Source of the DNA: Thermoleophilia bacterium
GTDB lineage: Bacteria > Actinomycetota > Thermoleophilia > Gaiellales > Gaiellaceae
DNA: 64,000 nucleotides
Assembly: GCA_023382435.1 (NCBI GenBank)
Contig: JAHDVS010000010.1
Location: forward strand, 1 to 64,000
Direction: 5' to 3'
Both the position numbers and the translations under genes were made by a program. Numbering within the stretch: the stretch's first letter is position 1; the number at the start of each line of letters is the position of its first letter. Below, piece after piece: positions 34,278 to 44,340 of the stretch. The notes under the pieces are model-generated. The model ran no database searches. It saw only the letters and a list, made by a program, of their open reading frames with translations, and was not told where the DNA came from.

Positions 34278-35789
34278 CTACCTGAGGAAGAGCGCGTAGG
34301 CCGGGTTTGCGGTCTCGTCGACGTGCTCGTAGCCGAGCCGCTCGAGGAACTGCTCGAACGCCCTCGCGTCCCCGGGCGGCACCTGGATGCCGGCGAGCAC
34401 CCGGCCGTAGTCGGCGCCGTGGTTTCGGTAGTGGAAGAGGCTGATGTTCCAGCCGCGCGCCATGCTGTCGAGGAAGCGCATCAGCGCCCCAGGCCGCTCC
34501 GGGAACTCGAAGCGGTAGAGCAACTCGTGCTCGACGTGGGGCGCGCGGCCGCCGACCAGGTGGCGCACGTGGAGCTTCGCCATCTCGTTGTCGGTCAGGT
34601 CGAGCGTGGCGATCCCGTGCCGCTCGAGGCTCGCGAGCAGGCGGTCTCGCTCGGCCCCGTTCCGCACGTCGACGCCGACGAACACGTGCGCCTCGGACGC
34701 GTCCGCGTAGCGGTAGTTGAACTCGGTCACGCTGCGCTTGCCGATCAGGGTGCAGAACGTCTTGAAGCTACCCGGACGCTCGGGAATGGTGGCGGCGAAC
34801 ACCGCCTCGCGCTGCTCGCCGAGGTCGGCGCGCTCCGCGATGAAGCGCAGCCGGTCGAAGTTCGTGTTCGCGCCGGAGAGGACTGCGACGAGCGTCTCGC
34901 CGGTGACCCCGGCCTCCTCCGCGTAGCGCTTCGCGCCCGCGACACCGAGCGCGCCGGCCGGCTCGGCGATCGCGCGAGTGTCCTCGAAGATGTCCTTGAT
35001 CGCGGCGCAGAGCTCGTCCGTGTCGACGAGCACGACGTCGTCGACGTGGCGGCGGGCGAGGCGGAACGGCTCCTTGCCGACCTGCCTGACCGCGACCCCG
35101 TCCGCGAACAGGCCGGCGTGGCCGAGCGTGACCCGCCGCCCGGCCCGAAGCGAGCGCGCCAGCGCGTCCGCGTCGTGCGGCTCGACACCGATCACGCGCA
35201 CGTCCGGGCGCAGGCGCTTGACGTAGGCTGCGATCCCGGCGATCAGGCCGCCGCCGCCCACGGGAACGAAGATCGCGTGGATCGGCTCGCGGCACTGGCG
35301 GAGGATCTCCATGCCGACCGTGCCCTGCCCGGCGATCACGTCGGGATCGTCGTAGGGGTGGACGAGCGTGAGCGCCCCCGCCTCGGCTAGCGCACAGGCG
35401 CGGGCGTGCGCCTCGTCGTAGGAGTCGCCCTCGAGCACCACCTTCGCCCCGCGCGCGGCGACCGCGTCGACCTTGATCCGCGGGGTCGTCGTCGGCATCA
35501 CGATCGTCGCCTTCGCCTTCAGCCGCTGGGCGGCCAGGGCGACGCCCTGGGCGTGGTTCCCGGCGGAGGCCGCGATCACACCGCGAGCGAGCGCGTCGGC
35601 GTCGAGCCGGGCCATCTTGTTGTAGGCCCCGCGGAGCTTGAACGAGAAGATCGGCTGGAGGTCCTCGCGCTTGAGGAGCAGCCGGTTCCCCAGGCGTCGC
35701 GACAGGCCGGGGGCATGCTCGAGCGGTGTCTCCGCCGCGACGTCGTAGACGGGGGCGTTGAGGATCGCTTCGAGATAGTCGGTCGGCAT
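34278..35789 (-). CDS. ilvA: Threonine ammonia-lyase (biosynthetic), IlvA
   Basis: 503-aa PLP enzyme deaminating threonine to 2-oxobutyrate, the first step of isoleucine synthesis. PLP Lys51 is in SFKLRGAYNKM. The phosphate-binding loop is GGGGLIAG (~residue 180). Two ACT-like regulatory subdomains follow residue ~330 (ERPGSFKTFCTLIGKRSVTE and ERPGALMRFLDSM). This is the long feedback-regulated form, so allosteric control by isoleucine is expected. It stands alone. Confidence 0.94.
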   Translation of the reverse strand: MPTDYLEAILNAPVYDVAAETPLEHAPGLSRRLGNRLLLKREDLQPIFSFKLRGAYNKMARLDADALARGVIAASAGNHAQGVALAAQRLKAKATIVMPTTTPRIKVDAVAARGAKVVLEGDSYDEAHARACALAEAGALTLVHPYDDPDVIAGQGTVGMEILRQCREPIHAIFVPVGGGGLIAGIAAYVKRLRPDVRVIGVEPHDADALARSLRAGRRVTLGHAGLFADGVAVRQVGKEPFRLARRHVDDVVLVDTDELCAAIKDIFEDTRAIAEPAGALGVAGAKRYAEEAGVTGETLVAVLSGANTNFDRLRFIAERADLGEQREAVFAATIPERPGSFKTFCTLIGKRSVTEFNYRYADASEAHVFVGVDVRNGAERDRLLASLERHGIATLDLTDNEMAKLHVRHLVGGRAPHVEHELLYRFEFPERPGALMRFLDSMARGWNISLFHYRNHGADYGRVLAGIQVPPGDARAFEQFLERLGYEHVDETANPAYALFLR

Positions 35790-35864
35790 CGGCGCCCGGG
35801 AAGACTAGCCGCGCGGCAACCGGTATCGTCCGTGGGGAATGAGGCCGAACGGAAGGAGGCTCGA

Positions 35865-36668
35865 GTGGCTGTCCTCGGCGACGACGCGGTGACGGAGCTC
35901 GCGGACGTGATCGTGCGCCGCGAGCCGCCCGCGGCCCGGGTCACGCTCAACCGCCCGGAGAAGCGAAACGCCCTCTCGCTCGAGCTGATGCGCGAGGTCA
36001 CGTCGGTCGTGCGCGAGCTCGGGGCCGACAGGGATGTCCGGGCGATCGTGATCGAGGGCGCCGGCCCGGCGTTCTCGGGCGGCCACGACCTCGGCGAGAT
36101 GGTCGGGCGCGACCTCGCTTTCTACCAGGAGCTGTTCGACACCTGCACGGAGATGATGATGGCGATCCATCGGGCACCGCAGCCGGTGATCGCCCGGGTG
36201 CACGGGATCGCGACCGCCGCGGGCTGCCAGCTCGTCGCGACCTGCGACCTCGCCGTCGCTGCCGAGGACGCCCGCTTCGGCACCTCCGGCGTCCGCACCG
36301 GGCTGTTCTGCACCACGCCTGGCGTGGCGGTCTCCCGGACGATCGGCCGCAAGCAGGCGCTCGAGCTCCTGCTCACGGGCGAGCTCGTGGACGCGCAGAC
36401 CGCGCTCGCCTGGGGTCTCGTCAACCGGGTCGTCCCGGCGGAGGCGCTCGACGACGCGGTCGGCGACTTCGTCGACTCGATCGCTCGCCTGAGCCCGTTC
36501 GCGCTCGCGGTCGGCAAGGAGGCGTTCTACGGGCAGATCGAGCTCGACGAGCGGCGCGCGTACGACCTCGCGAAGGCCGTGATGGCCATGAACGCGCTCG
36601 CCGACGACGCGCAGGAGGGCATGTGCGCGTTCGTCGAGAAGCGGCGCGCTACCTGGACGGGACGGTAG
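35865..36668 (+). CDS. Enoyl-CoA hydratase/isomerase family protein, ECHDC3-like
   Basis: 267-aa crotonase. The CoA-binding/oxyanion parts are ARVTLNRPEKRNALS, GPAFSGGHDLGEM and VHGIATAAGCQLVATCDLAV. At the place of the catalytic glutamates the sequence is GTSGVRTGLFCTTPGVAVSR, the pattern of the ECHDC3 branch, which lacks the usual hydratase Glu. So simple crotonyl-CoA hydration is doubtful. GTG start at 35865 with GGAAGGAGG upstream. Convergent with the small zinc-ribbon gene. Confidence 0.85.
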   Translation: MAVLGDDAVTELADVIVRREPPAARVTLNRPEKRNALSLELMREVTSVVRELGADRDVRAIVIEGAGPAFSGGHDLGEMVGRDLAFYQELFDTCTEMMMAIHRAPQPVIARVHGIATAAGCQLVATCDLAVAAEDARFGTSGVRTGLFCTTPGVAVSRTIGRKQALELLLTGELVDAQTALAWGLVNRVVPAEALDDAVGDFVDSIARLSPFALAVGKEAFYGQIELDERRAYDLAKAVMAMNALADDAQEGMCAFVEKRRATWTGR

Positions 36669-36671
36669 CGC

Positions 36672-36875
36672 CTACGCCGCCGCGGGCTCGCGACCGCGCA
36701 CGGCGATCGGCAGCTCGCGCAGCTCGCGCCGGTCGACCTCGGTGAGGTCACGGGAGGGCGCCCAGCCGACGTAGCCGCAGCGCGGGCACGCGCCCGCGCC
36801 GCTGCGAACGAGGCGCGACTCGCGCACGACCCGCGGAAGGCCGCAACCCAGGCACTCGACGGTGACTTCGGGCAT
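36672..36875 (-). CDS. Small zinc-ribbon protein
   Basis: 67-aa protein with two Cys pairs, CLGC and CPRC, spaced 22 residues apart, typical of a zinc ribbon. A short tail rich in Arg and Leu follows (DLTEVDRRELRELPIAVRGR). It starts at ATG 36875 (a GTG one codon upstream is possible) and ends 3 bp from the convergent crotonase gene. Function unknown; nucleic-acid or protein binding is plausible. Confidence 0.6.
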   Translation of the reverse strand: MPEVTVECLGCGLPRVVRESRLVRSGAGACPRCGYVGWAPSRDLTEVDRRELRELPIAVRGREPAAA

Positions 36876-36934
36876 CACCCTCGTTATCGGCAGGACAACG
36901 CCGGTAGCGCGTCACCCGTTCGAGCGACAGGCCG

Positions 36935-38629
36935 CTACCGGACGAACGAGAGGTCGGAGAGGAGCAGCCGCCCGCTCGGAGCACGGTCGAAGCGCAGCTC
37001 GAAGGCGGCGACCCGGCCCAGGTCGATGCCGTCGAACGAGGTCAGGGGGACGCGCACCTCTCCGAGCACCGCCAGCCCGCGCGACGGGTAGCGAACCGCC
37101 GGGTGGGAGCGCGGGACGGGGACGTCAGCTTCCGCTCCCCAGGCGTCGCGCAGGACGAGCGTGAACGGGAGCGGGCGCCCCCGGCGGCTGCGCCGCTCGT
37201 CGGAAGCGTCGACGGCGACGCGCACGGACAGCGAGCCGAAGTTCCGCACGTCCGCGTGGGCGGCCGGGATCCGGGTCGTGAGGCGCGCGCCCGCGCGGCT
37301 CCAGGCGATTCGCAGCTCGCTGCCGGCGAACGCCTGGAACGGCGGCCGGCGCCCGCAGCCCGCGTTCTCCCAGTTGGGCTTCAGGATCGTCCCCGGCTCG
37401 AGCGTGCAGACGGTGAAGGAGTCGAGCCGGGAGCCGCCCTGGGCGCCGCCGAGCAGGTTGCGGCGGAGGCTGGTGCGGCCCTCGGGGCGGACCACGTCGA
37501 GCCGATCCGCGGTGGGGGGCTGCACGCTGATCGCGACCGCTGCGCCGGCGAGCTGCCACGGCGCGGCGTCGCCGAGCCCGAGCGGGTGCACGAGCTCCGG
37601 GTCGCCCTCGAGCGCGCCGCGCAGGAAGCGAACGGCGATCTCGGCGCCGACCTCCTCCTGCTCCTCGCGCGAGAGGCGCGTGCGCCCGATCTCGCTCGGC
37701 GCGCACGGGTCACTCGGCTCCCCGCCCAGGCCCCAGCCGGTCTCGTCGCCCCAGACACGGTTGAAGAAGTTGTGGTTGGCTCCGAAGACGACTGCCTGCC
37801 AGAGCGGCTGCGTCCGCGTGCGCCCGCGCGCGTCATCGAAGAACCAGGCCCCCTGGAGATCCGACACGTCGGCGTCGCAGTAGGGGAGGACGACGGCGAA
37901 GGGGACGTCGGGGACGAGCCGGCGGAAGAAGTCGACGGGGGCGAGCGCGAGCACTGCCGCGACCCGGTACGGGCGCGGTCCGGGCATGGTCGAGGCCCAG
38001 ACGACGCCCTCGCCGCCGCGCGAGTGACCGACGAGCCCGACGCGGACCGGGTCGACCCGACCGGCGAGCGGGACGCCGAAGCCGACCGCTTCGCCTGTCT
38101 CGCCGGCACCCGCCCGCACGAGGCGGCGGAGCTGCGCGTCCACGATCTTCGAGCGCAGGTCCATCCACGTGCGCGGCGTGAACGGCTCGCCGTCCGGGAA
38201 CGTGAAGGCGGTGCTGTTGGCCGGAGCGACCGGGTTGCCGTCGAGCGAGATCACGACGTACCCGTGGCTCGCGAGCACCTGCGCCGCGTAGCGGTAGCCC
38301 CGGTAGCTCGGCACGTCCTGGAACCCCGGCCGGCACGGCCAGTCCTGGGTCGGGAAGTGACCGCCCGGGATCTCGCACGACTGGTGCGCGCCGTGGAGGA
38401 AGACGACGACAGGCCGCCGCCCGGGTGCTCCAACGGGCGCGGTGATCTCCCCGGCGAGGCGTGTCGGCAGCGCGTGGAGCCGCCAGTCGCTCCCGGCCAC
38501 CCGGAGCGTTTCCCGGCCGAGGTCGTAGCCACGCTGGACGGTGCGGTAGGGGCCCTGCTCGACGGCCGCGGCGGAGCCGGGCAGGAGCAGGGCCGCGACG
38601 CCCGCGGCGAGAGCGAGCGCTGACCTCAC
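36935..38629 (-). CDS. Secreted alpha/beta-hydrolase (esterase-like)
   Basis: 564-aa exported protein. Sec signal peptide MRSALALAAGVAALLLPGSA with cleavage after AAA. The alpha/beta-hydrolase core shows VVVFLHGAHQSCE (oxyanion loop), VLASHGYVVISLDGN, and the nucleophile elbow GLVGHSRGGEGVV near residue 200; GANHNFFNRVW probably contains the catalytic His. A C-terminal ~190-residue beta-rich domain follows. The GTG start overlaps the stop of the BNR-repeat gene (GTGA), so the two secreted proteins are co-translated. Substrate unknown. Confidence 0.8.
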   Translation of the reverse strand: MRSALALAAGVAALLLPGSAAAVEQGPYRTVQRGYDLGRETLRVAGSDWRLHALPTRLAGEITAPVGAPGRRPVVVFLHGAHQSCEIPGGHFPTQDWPCRPGFQDVPSYRGYRYAAQVLASHGYVVISLDGNPVAPANSTAFTFPDGEPFTPRTWMDLRSKIVDAQLRRLVRAGAGETGEAVGFGVPLAGRVDPVRVGLVGHSRGGEGVVWASTMPGPRPYRVAAVLALAPVDFFRRLVPDVPFAVVLPYCDADVSDLQGAWFFDDARGRTRTQPLWQAVVFGANHNFFNRVWGDETGWGLGGEPSDPCAPSEIGRTRLSREEQEEVGAEIAVRFLRGALEGDPELVHPLGLGDAAPWQLAGAAVAISVQPPTADRLDVVRPEGRTSLRRNLLGGAQGGSRLDSFTVCTLEPGTILKPNWENAGCGRRPPFQAFAGSELRIAWSRAGARLTTRIPAAHADVRNFGSLSVRVAVDASDERRSRRGRPLPFTLVLRDAWGAEADVPVPRSHPAVRYPSRGLAVLGEVRVPLTSFDGIDLGRVAAFELRFDRAPSGRLLLSDLSFVR

Positions 38630-40542
38630 TGCCCCTCCTCCGCTAGCTGCACCGAGTAGACGCCCGCCCAGGTCGCGGCGTACGCGCCCCCCGGCATGGT
38701 CGCGAACGCCGCCACGAACCGCGGCACGTCAGCCTCGGGATCGCCCGGCAGGCCGCCCCTGGCGGGGAGGCCCGCGACCAGCGACGCCCAGGTGGCGCCG
38801 CCGTCACGGGAGCGGAGCACCTTGCGACCGGTCGAGAGCAGCACCGTGTCGGGGTCGGCTGGGTCGAGCGCGATCGCGAGGCAGCGGCGGGCTGTGGCGA
38901 TCCGCCGCCAGGTGGCGCCGCCGTCGTCGGAGCGGTAGGCGCCCCTGCGGGCGGTCGCGGCATAGACGGTCGCGGGATCGCTCGGGCTGACCGCGACGGA
39001 GACGACGGTCAGGCGGCCGAGGCCCGCCGCGTGCCAGCTCCTGCCGCCGTCCGCGCTCGCCCAGGCACCGCCCCGGTCGAGGCCCGCGTAGACGATCCGG
39101 GAGTCCGACGGCGCATACACAAGCGTTCGCACGCCGGTGTTCGGAAGGCCGCTGCTCGACAACCGCCAGCCCGCGGCCCCGAGGCGGTAGACGCCGACCT
39201 CGGTCGCGGCGAGCACGCGCCCGGCCCGCTCCGGGTGCGAGGCAAGACCCCAGACTGTCGCGCGCGGCAGGCCCGCGGCGGCGACGCTCCAGGTCGCTCC
39301 CGCGTCTTCCGTGCGGAGAACGTGGCCGGAGTAGGTGCCCGCGTACGCGATCTGCGGCCCCGCAGCGTCGAGCGCGAGCGCGAGCACCGAGTCGAGCTCC
39401 GGGGTGGCGCCGCCGGCGCTCCAGCTGGCACCACCGTCGCGGCTCGTTGCGACGCCGCCGAAGGCGAGGCCCGCGTAGAGGAGGCCGCCATCGCCGACGG
39501 CGACCGCCTGGGTCGCGACGCCGGGGAGCCCCCCGCCGGCCGCCCGCCAGGTCGTGCCGCCGTCGTCGGTGGCGAGCACGCCCGAGCCGGTGAGCAGGTA
39601 GAGGCGGCCCGCGTCCGAGGGCACGCCCGTCAGTCCGTAGTACCACGTGTCCGTCGCGCCGGTGTCGATCGGCTGCCAGCCCCCGGAGGCGCCGTCGAGC
39701 CGGTAGAGGCCCGTGTTGGCGAGCGCGTAGAGCGCCGTGCCGGCAGGTTCGAGCGCGACCAGCCAGCCGTAGGGCCCGAGCGGGAGCGGCGGCAGCTCCG
39801 CGAAGCTCGCACCCCCGTCGACGCTGCGCAGCAGGCGTTCGCCCTCGGCCAGGTACACGGTGTCGGCGTCCACCGGATCGACCGAGCGCGCACCGAAGTA
39901 CGTGCCTTCCCCGAAGGTGGCGCGCGCGTCCCACGTGAGCCCCGCGTCGGTCGTCCGGTACAGGCTGGAGCCGGCGAGCGCGTAGACCGTCCCGGGCGCC
40001 GACGGCGCGACCCCGAGCCAGTAGACCGACGTGGCGTCCTCGCCGAGGCCCCCGGTCGCGGGGGCCCAGCTCGAGCCACCGTCGGTCGAGCGGACGAGCC
40101 CGCCCGCCTCGGCGTAGGTCGCGGCGAGGAGCACGGTTCGGCTGCCCGGCACCGCAACGAGGACGGAGACGTCGCGCTGGCCTAGCTGCTGCCAGCTCTC
40201 ACCGCCGTCCCGGGAGCGCAGGAGCGCGCCGCCGGCCGCGTCCGAGCCGGCCGCGTAGACGGTTCCGGGCGCGCCGGGGTCGATCTCGAGGAACGCCGTG
40301 CAGCAGTAGCCGGCGGGCAGACCCGACGTGCGCGCCCACGTGGAGCCGCCGTCCGTGCTCGAGTAGACGTGGTAGCCGGACGCGCCGTAGAGGACTGACG
40401 CGTCGGTCGGATCGACCTCGAGCGTGAACAGCACGGCCGCGGCGGGCCCGCCGCCCGCCCAGCGGTCGAGCTGTGCGCCCGCGGGCGCCACCACGAGGAG
40501 CGCGAGCAGGAGCGCCGCGAGGAGCGGGAGGCGGCGGATCAC
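38626..40542 (-). CDS. Secreted BNR/Asp-box beta-propeller protein
   Basis: 638-aa exported protein with a Sec signal (MIRRLPLLAALLLALLVVAP). About eleven Asp-box motifs (S/T-x-D-x-G-x-x-W/F) are visible, for example STDGGSTWARTSG, SRDGGESWQQLG, STDGGSSWAPATG, TTDAGLTW, SVDGGASF, TDDGGTTWRAAG, SRDGGASWSAG, TEDAGATWS, SADGGRSWHAAG, SDDGGATWRR and SRDGGATWASL. This predicts one or two beta-propellers of the VPS10/sialidase-like type. No sialidase catalytic set is apparent, so carbohydrate or protein binding at the cell surface is more likely than hydrolysis. First gene of a two-gene operon with the hydrolase. Confidence 0.85.
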   Translation of the reverse strand: MIRRLPLLAALLLALLVVAPAGAQLDRWAGGGPAAAVLFTLEVDPTDASVLYGASGYHVYSSTDGGSTWARTSGLPAGYCCTAFLEIDPGAPGTVYAAGSDAAGGALLRSRDGGESWQQLGQRDVSVLVAVPGSRTVLLAATYAEAGGLVRSTDGGSSWAPATGGLGEDATSVYWLGVAPSAPGTVYALAGSSLYRTTDAGLTWDARATFGEGTYFGARSVDPVDADTVYLAEGERLLRSVDGGASFAELPPLPLGPYGWLVALEPAGTALYALANTGLYRLDGASGGWQPIDTGATDTWYYGLTGVPSDAGRLYLLTGSGVLATDDGGTTWRAAGGGLPGVATQAVAVGDGGLLYAGLAFGGVATSRDGGASWSAGGATPELDSVLALALDAAGPQIAYAGTYSGHVLRTEDAGATWSVAAAGLPRATVWGLASHPERAGRVLAATEVGVYRLGAAGWRLSSSGLPNTGVRTLVYAPSDSRIVYAGLDRGGAWASADGGRSWHAAGLGRLTVVSVAVSPSDPATVYAATARRGAYRSDDGGATWRRIATARRCLAIALDPADPDTVLLSTGRKVLRSRDGGATWASLVAGLPARGGLPGDPEADVPRFVAAFATMPGGAYAATWAGVYSVQLAEEGQ

Positions 40543-40577
40543 GGGGGCACGCTACGCGATCCGTGGGACGGCGGCCG

Positions 40578-41765
40578 TCAGACGGTGCCGAGCGAGGTGA
40601 CGGGGCCCCCGTCGGTGAGTGTCGCCGGGAGGCCGCGGGCGGCCAGCTCGGCGAAGAAGCGGTCGGGCGGCAGGATCGCCTCCGCCCCGCCGACCCCGTC
40701 GCGGAGCCGCTCGCCCGAGCAGAGGAGCTGCGCGGCCACGGACGGCGGCACGCCGGTGGCGTAGGCGCCCCCGGCGCCGTCCCACTCGGGGCGCTCGACC
40801 ACCTTCAGCTCCGCGACGAGCTCCGCTGGTGCGCCCGCCCGCGTGCCGGTGGCGATCACGCGGAAATACTCGACGGCGCCCGGGTCGGGCGCGAGCGCGA
40901 CCGTCCGGGCCTGCCGCGCCAGCGTCGCGACGAGGGCGTCGCGCGGGACGACCTCGCCGGTCGGCGCGCGCACGGGCTCCGTGGAGGCGAGGCCGGCCGC
41001 GACGAACGAGCGCAGCCGCGCCACGTCGAGCGGGGGCAGCCCGAGCCGCCACTCGACGCGGCGGATCCCCTTGCCGGCGTAGGAGCGCGGCAGCGTCGCC
41101 GGCTCGGAGTGGATCGTGTAGACGCACTCGACCGCGGCCTCCGGGAACTCGTACACCTTCGAGCCGGTGTCGGCGGGCACCATGCGCAGCTCCCCGTCGA
41201 GGAAGACCGCGGCCGGCTGCGTGAACTCGTCAACGAGCGTCGAGGCCGCGTAGGGCGGCACGTACGGCTCGCGCGGATCGGGCTCGCGGCCCGGAATGAT
41301 CGCGTCGGCGATCTCGATCGCCTCGACCGTGTCGAGCCGCTCGCAGGCTGCCGCCGCCAGCATGTTCGTGATCCCGGGCGCCGACCCCATCGACATGGCC
41401 GCGGCGAGCCCGGCCGCGCGGAACTCCCCGTCCAGCTCGTACTGCTCGAGGCAGTAGTGGAAGAGGCCGCCGAGGTCGGTGTAGTGGGCGCCCGCCTCGA
41501 GGCAGGCGCGCATCACGGCCACGTTGAGCGTGTGGCTCGCCGCGTTCACGACCGCGTCGCAGCCCTCGACCGCCCCGGCGAGCGTCGCGATCTGCGCGTC
41601 CCCGACCGAGACGGCGCGAACCGGCCCGCCGGCCGCGGCGGCAAGCTCGCGCGCGCGCCCCGCGTCGAGGTCGACGATCCGCACCTCGGCGGCGCCCGAG
41701 CGCGCGAGGTCGCGAACGGTCACGCTCCCCATCCCGCCGGCGCCGCCGATCACCGCGACCCTCAC
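40578..41765 (-). CDS. Saccharopine-dehydrogenase-family oxidoreductase
   Basis: 395-aa protein with an N-terminal Rossmann fold (VAVIGGAGGMGSVTVRDLAR), the VVNAASHTLNVAVMRACLEA region and the GLFHYCLEQYELDGEFRAAG and GSAPGITNMLA segments of the saccharopine dehydrogenase / carboxynorspermidine synthase superfamily. Length matches. The physiological substrate is not predictable; bacterial members include lysine, opine and polyamine enzymes. Confidence 0.82.
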   Translation of the reverse strand: MRVAVIGGAGGMGSVTVRDLARSGAAEVRIVDLDAGRARELAAAAGGPVRAVSVGDAQIATLAGAVEGCDAVVNAASHTLNVAVMRACLEAGAHYTDLGGLFHYCLEQYELDGEFRAAGLAAAMSMGSAPGITNMLAAAACERLDTVEAIEIADAIIPGREPDPREPYVPPYAASTLVDEFTQPAAVFLDGELRMVPADTGSKVYEFPEAAVECVYTIHSEPATLPRSYAGKGIRRVEWRLGLPPLDVARLRSFVAAGLASTEPVRAPTGEVVPRDALVATLARQARTVALAPDPGAVEYFRVIATGTRAGAPAELVAELKVVERPEWDGAGGAYATGVPPSVAAQLLCSGERLRDGVGGAEAILPPDRFFAELAARGLPATLTDGGPVTSLGTV

Positions 41766-41810
41766 GGCGCGGAGTCTACGCGGGCCGCGCGGGGCCGGCG
41801 TGCGCGCCAG

Positions 41811-42098
41811 TCAGGCGACGTCGAGGTAGCGGCGCAGCGCCTTGCGGATCACGGCGGACGTCGTCTCGCGATCGCGCTCGGCCCGTCGTGCCAGCGCCTC
41901 ACGCAGCTCGGGGTCGAGCCGGACGGACTCGACCGCGGCGGGGGCGGAGCCGATCGGCGGGCGGCCGCCCCGCCTGCGGACGATCTCCTCGACCTCGTAC
42001 CCGGCTTCTGCCCGCTCGGCGAGCTCGGCGACGAGCTCGTCCGTGATCGGCTTACCGCTCGCCGTGGTCCCCCGGATCTTCTTCGCCCTCCTGGTCAT
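41811..42098 (-). CDS. Ribbon-helix-helix (CopG-like) DNA-binding protein
   Basis: 95-aa protein. Its C-terminal ~40 residues form a ribbon-helix-helix (VESVRLDPELREALARRAER, then TTSAVIRKALRRYLD); the N-terminal half has a KKIRGTTASGKPITDELVAE segment often seen in orphan antitoxins. ATG 42098 is preceded by GGAGGCGAGGC. No toxin partner is adjacent. It sits directly downstream of the tRNA-Thr gene. Confidence 0.7.
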   Translation of the reverse strand: MTRRAKKIRGTTASGKPITDELVAELAERAEAGYEVEEIVRRRGGRPPIGSAPAAVESVRLDPELREALARRAERDRETTSAVIRKALRRYLDVA

Positions 42099-42163
42099 GC
42101 CTCGCCTCCGGGCAAGAGCCGCCGATACTTCGCTGAGATCCCCGCATGGCACAGGCTACCCGT

Positions 42164-42195
42164 CGACGCGGGGACTGAGAGCCGACGCGGGGACT
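42164..42195. repeat. Direct duplication of the tRNA-Thr 3' end
   Basis: The 13-mer cgacgcggggact occurs at 42164-42176 and again at 42183-42195, where it is the acceptor/T-stem end of the tRNA gene. Short duplications of tRNA 3' ends are typical attachment-site scars, but the two copies are only 19 bp apart, so replication slippage is equally possible. Confidence 0.4.
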
Positions 42196-42252
42196 CGAAC
42201 CCCGGACCCCATCATTACGAGTGATGTGCTCTACCAGCTGAGCTACGTCGGC
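42180..42252 (-). tRNA. tRNA-Thr (anticodon CGT)
   Basis: The minus strand folds into a standard cloverleaf of 73 nt. Acceptor GCCGACG pairs with CGTCGGC. The D arm is GCTC-AGCTGGTAG-AGC. The anticodon stem is CATCA/TGATG with loop CTCGTAA, giving anticodon CGT for ACG codons. The T arm is CGGGG-TTCGAGT-CCCCG. The CCA end is not encoded. It lies 116 bp upstream of, and divergent from, the citrate synthase gene. Confidence 0.96.
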
Positions 42253-42368
42253 GCCGCGCGTAGCTTAGCGCCTCCGGTGCTCCCGCCAGCCGGGCGCGAC
42301 GGTTCTCTTTGCGCGCGCGCTCGCGGGCGGCGAGACTTCAGGAGACACGGACCGAGGGAGGACCGCGG

Positions 42369-43655
<1,287 letters not shown>

Positions 43656-43661
43656 GCCCGC

Positions 43662-44300
43662 TCAGACGGGCGGGTCGAGGCCTTCCTGCTCCCAGGCGCG
43701 CTGCGCCGCCGGCCTTTCGAAGACCCGCCGGAAGTGCGCGCCGAGCGCCGGCCCGTCCCACCAGCGGGGTTCGAGACGGCGGCCCCAGCGGGTCAGCATG
43801 AACAGGTAGACATCCGCGGCCGAGAACCGCTCGCCGAGCAGGTACGGTCCGCCGGCTTCGAGCTCGCCCTCGAGGAGATCGCGCATCTCCCCGAGCGCCG
43901 CCGCGGCCTGCGCCTCGACGGCGGGAGCGGCCGCCGGGTCGGCCGTGTAGCGCTCCGGGTAGAAGAAGATCATGAAGCCCGCCTGCACCGTGTTGGTCAG
44001 GTAGGCGAGCCAGCGGTAGAAATGGGCGCGCTCCGCGGTTCCGGGCGCGGGCGCGAGCCCGGCCCGCGGGTGGGTGTCCGCGAGATGCATGGCGCAGGCG
44101 ATGGCCTCGTAGAGGACGAGGTCGCCGTCGACCATCGTCGGGACGCGCCGGTGCGGGTTCAGCCGCTCGAGCTCGGGCGGGTCGACCTTCCCGTCCTCCT
44201 TCGTGACGCGGACGAGACGGTAGGGAGCGCCGACCTCCTCGAGCAGGACATGCGTCGAGAGCGATGCGGCGCCCGGCATGAAGTAGAGGTCGATCACCAC
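43662..44300 (-). CDS. Glutathione S-transferase-like protein
   Basis: 212-aa two-domain GST fold. The thioredoxin-like N-terminal domain has DLYFMPGAASLSTHVLLEEV, the cis-Pro in HRRVPTMVDGDLVLYEAIAC, and Glu-Ala at the gamma-glutamyl site. An all-helical C-terminal domain follows, with GERFSAADVYLFML. Most actinobacteria use mycothiol in place of glutathione, so its thiol partner is uncertain. GTG start. Convergent with gltA, 6 bp apart. Confidence 0.8.
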   Translation of the reverse strand: MVIDLYFMPGAASLSTHVLLEEVGAPYRLVRVTKEDGKVDPPELERLNPHRRVPTMVDGDLVLYEAIACAMHLADTHPRAGLAPAPGTAERAHFYRWLAYLTNTVQAGFMIFFYPERYTADPAAAPAVEAQAAAALGEMRDLLEGELEAGGPYLLGERFSAADVYLFMLTRWGRRLEPRWWDGPALGAHFRRVFERPAAQRAWEQEGLDPPV

Positions 44301-44340
44301 CGGGACGATAGCGCCATCCGGCTTCGGTAGGGTTGGAGCC

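Noticed and set aside
35865-36668. Missing dienoyl-CoA hydratase (BadK/Dch) of the aromatic pathway
   Set aside because: It is 13 kb away, in its own unit, and its GVRTGLFCTTPG motif places it in the ECHDC3-like branch lacking the hydratase Glu.
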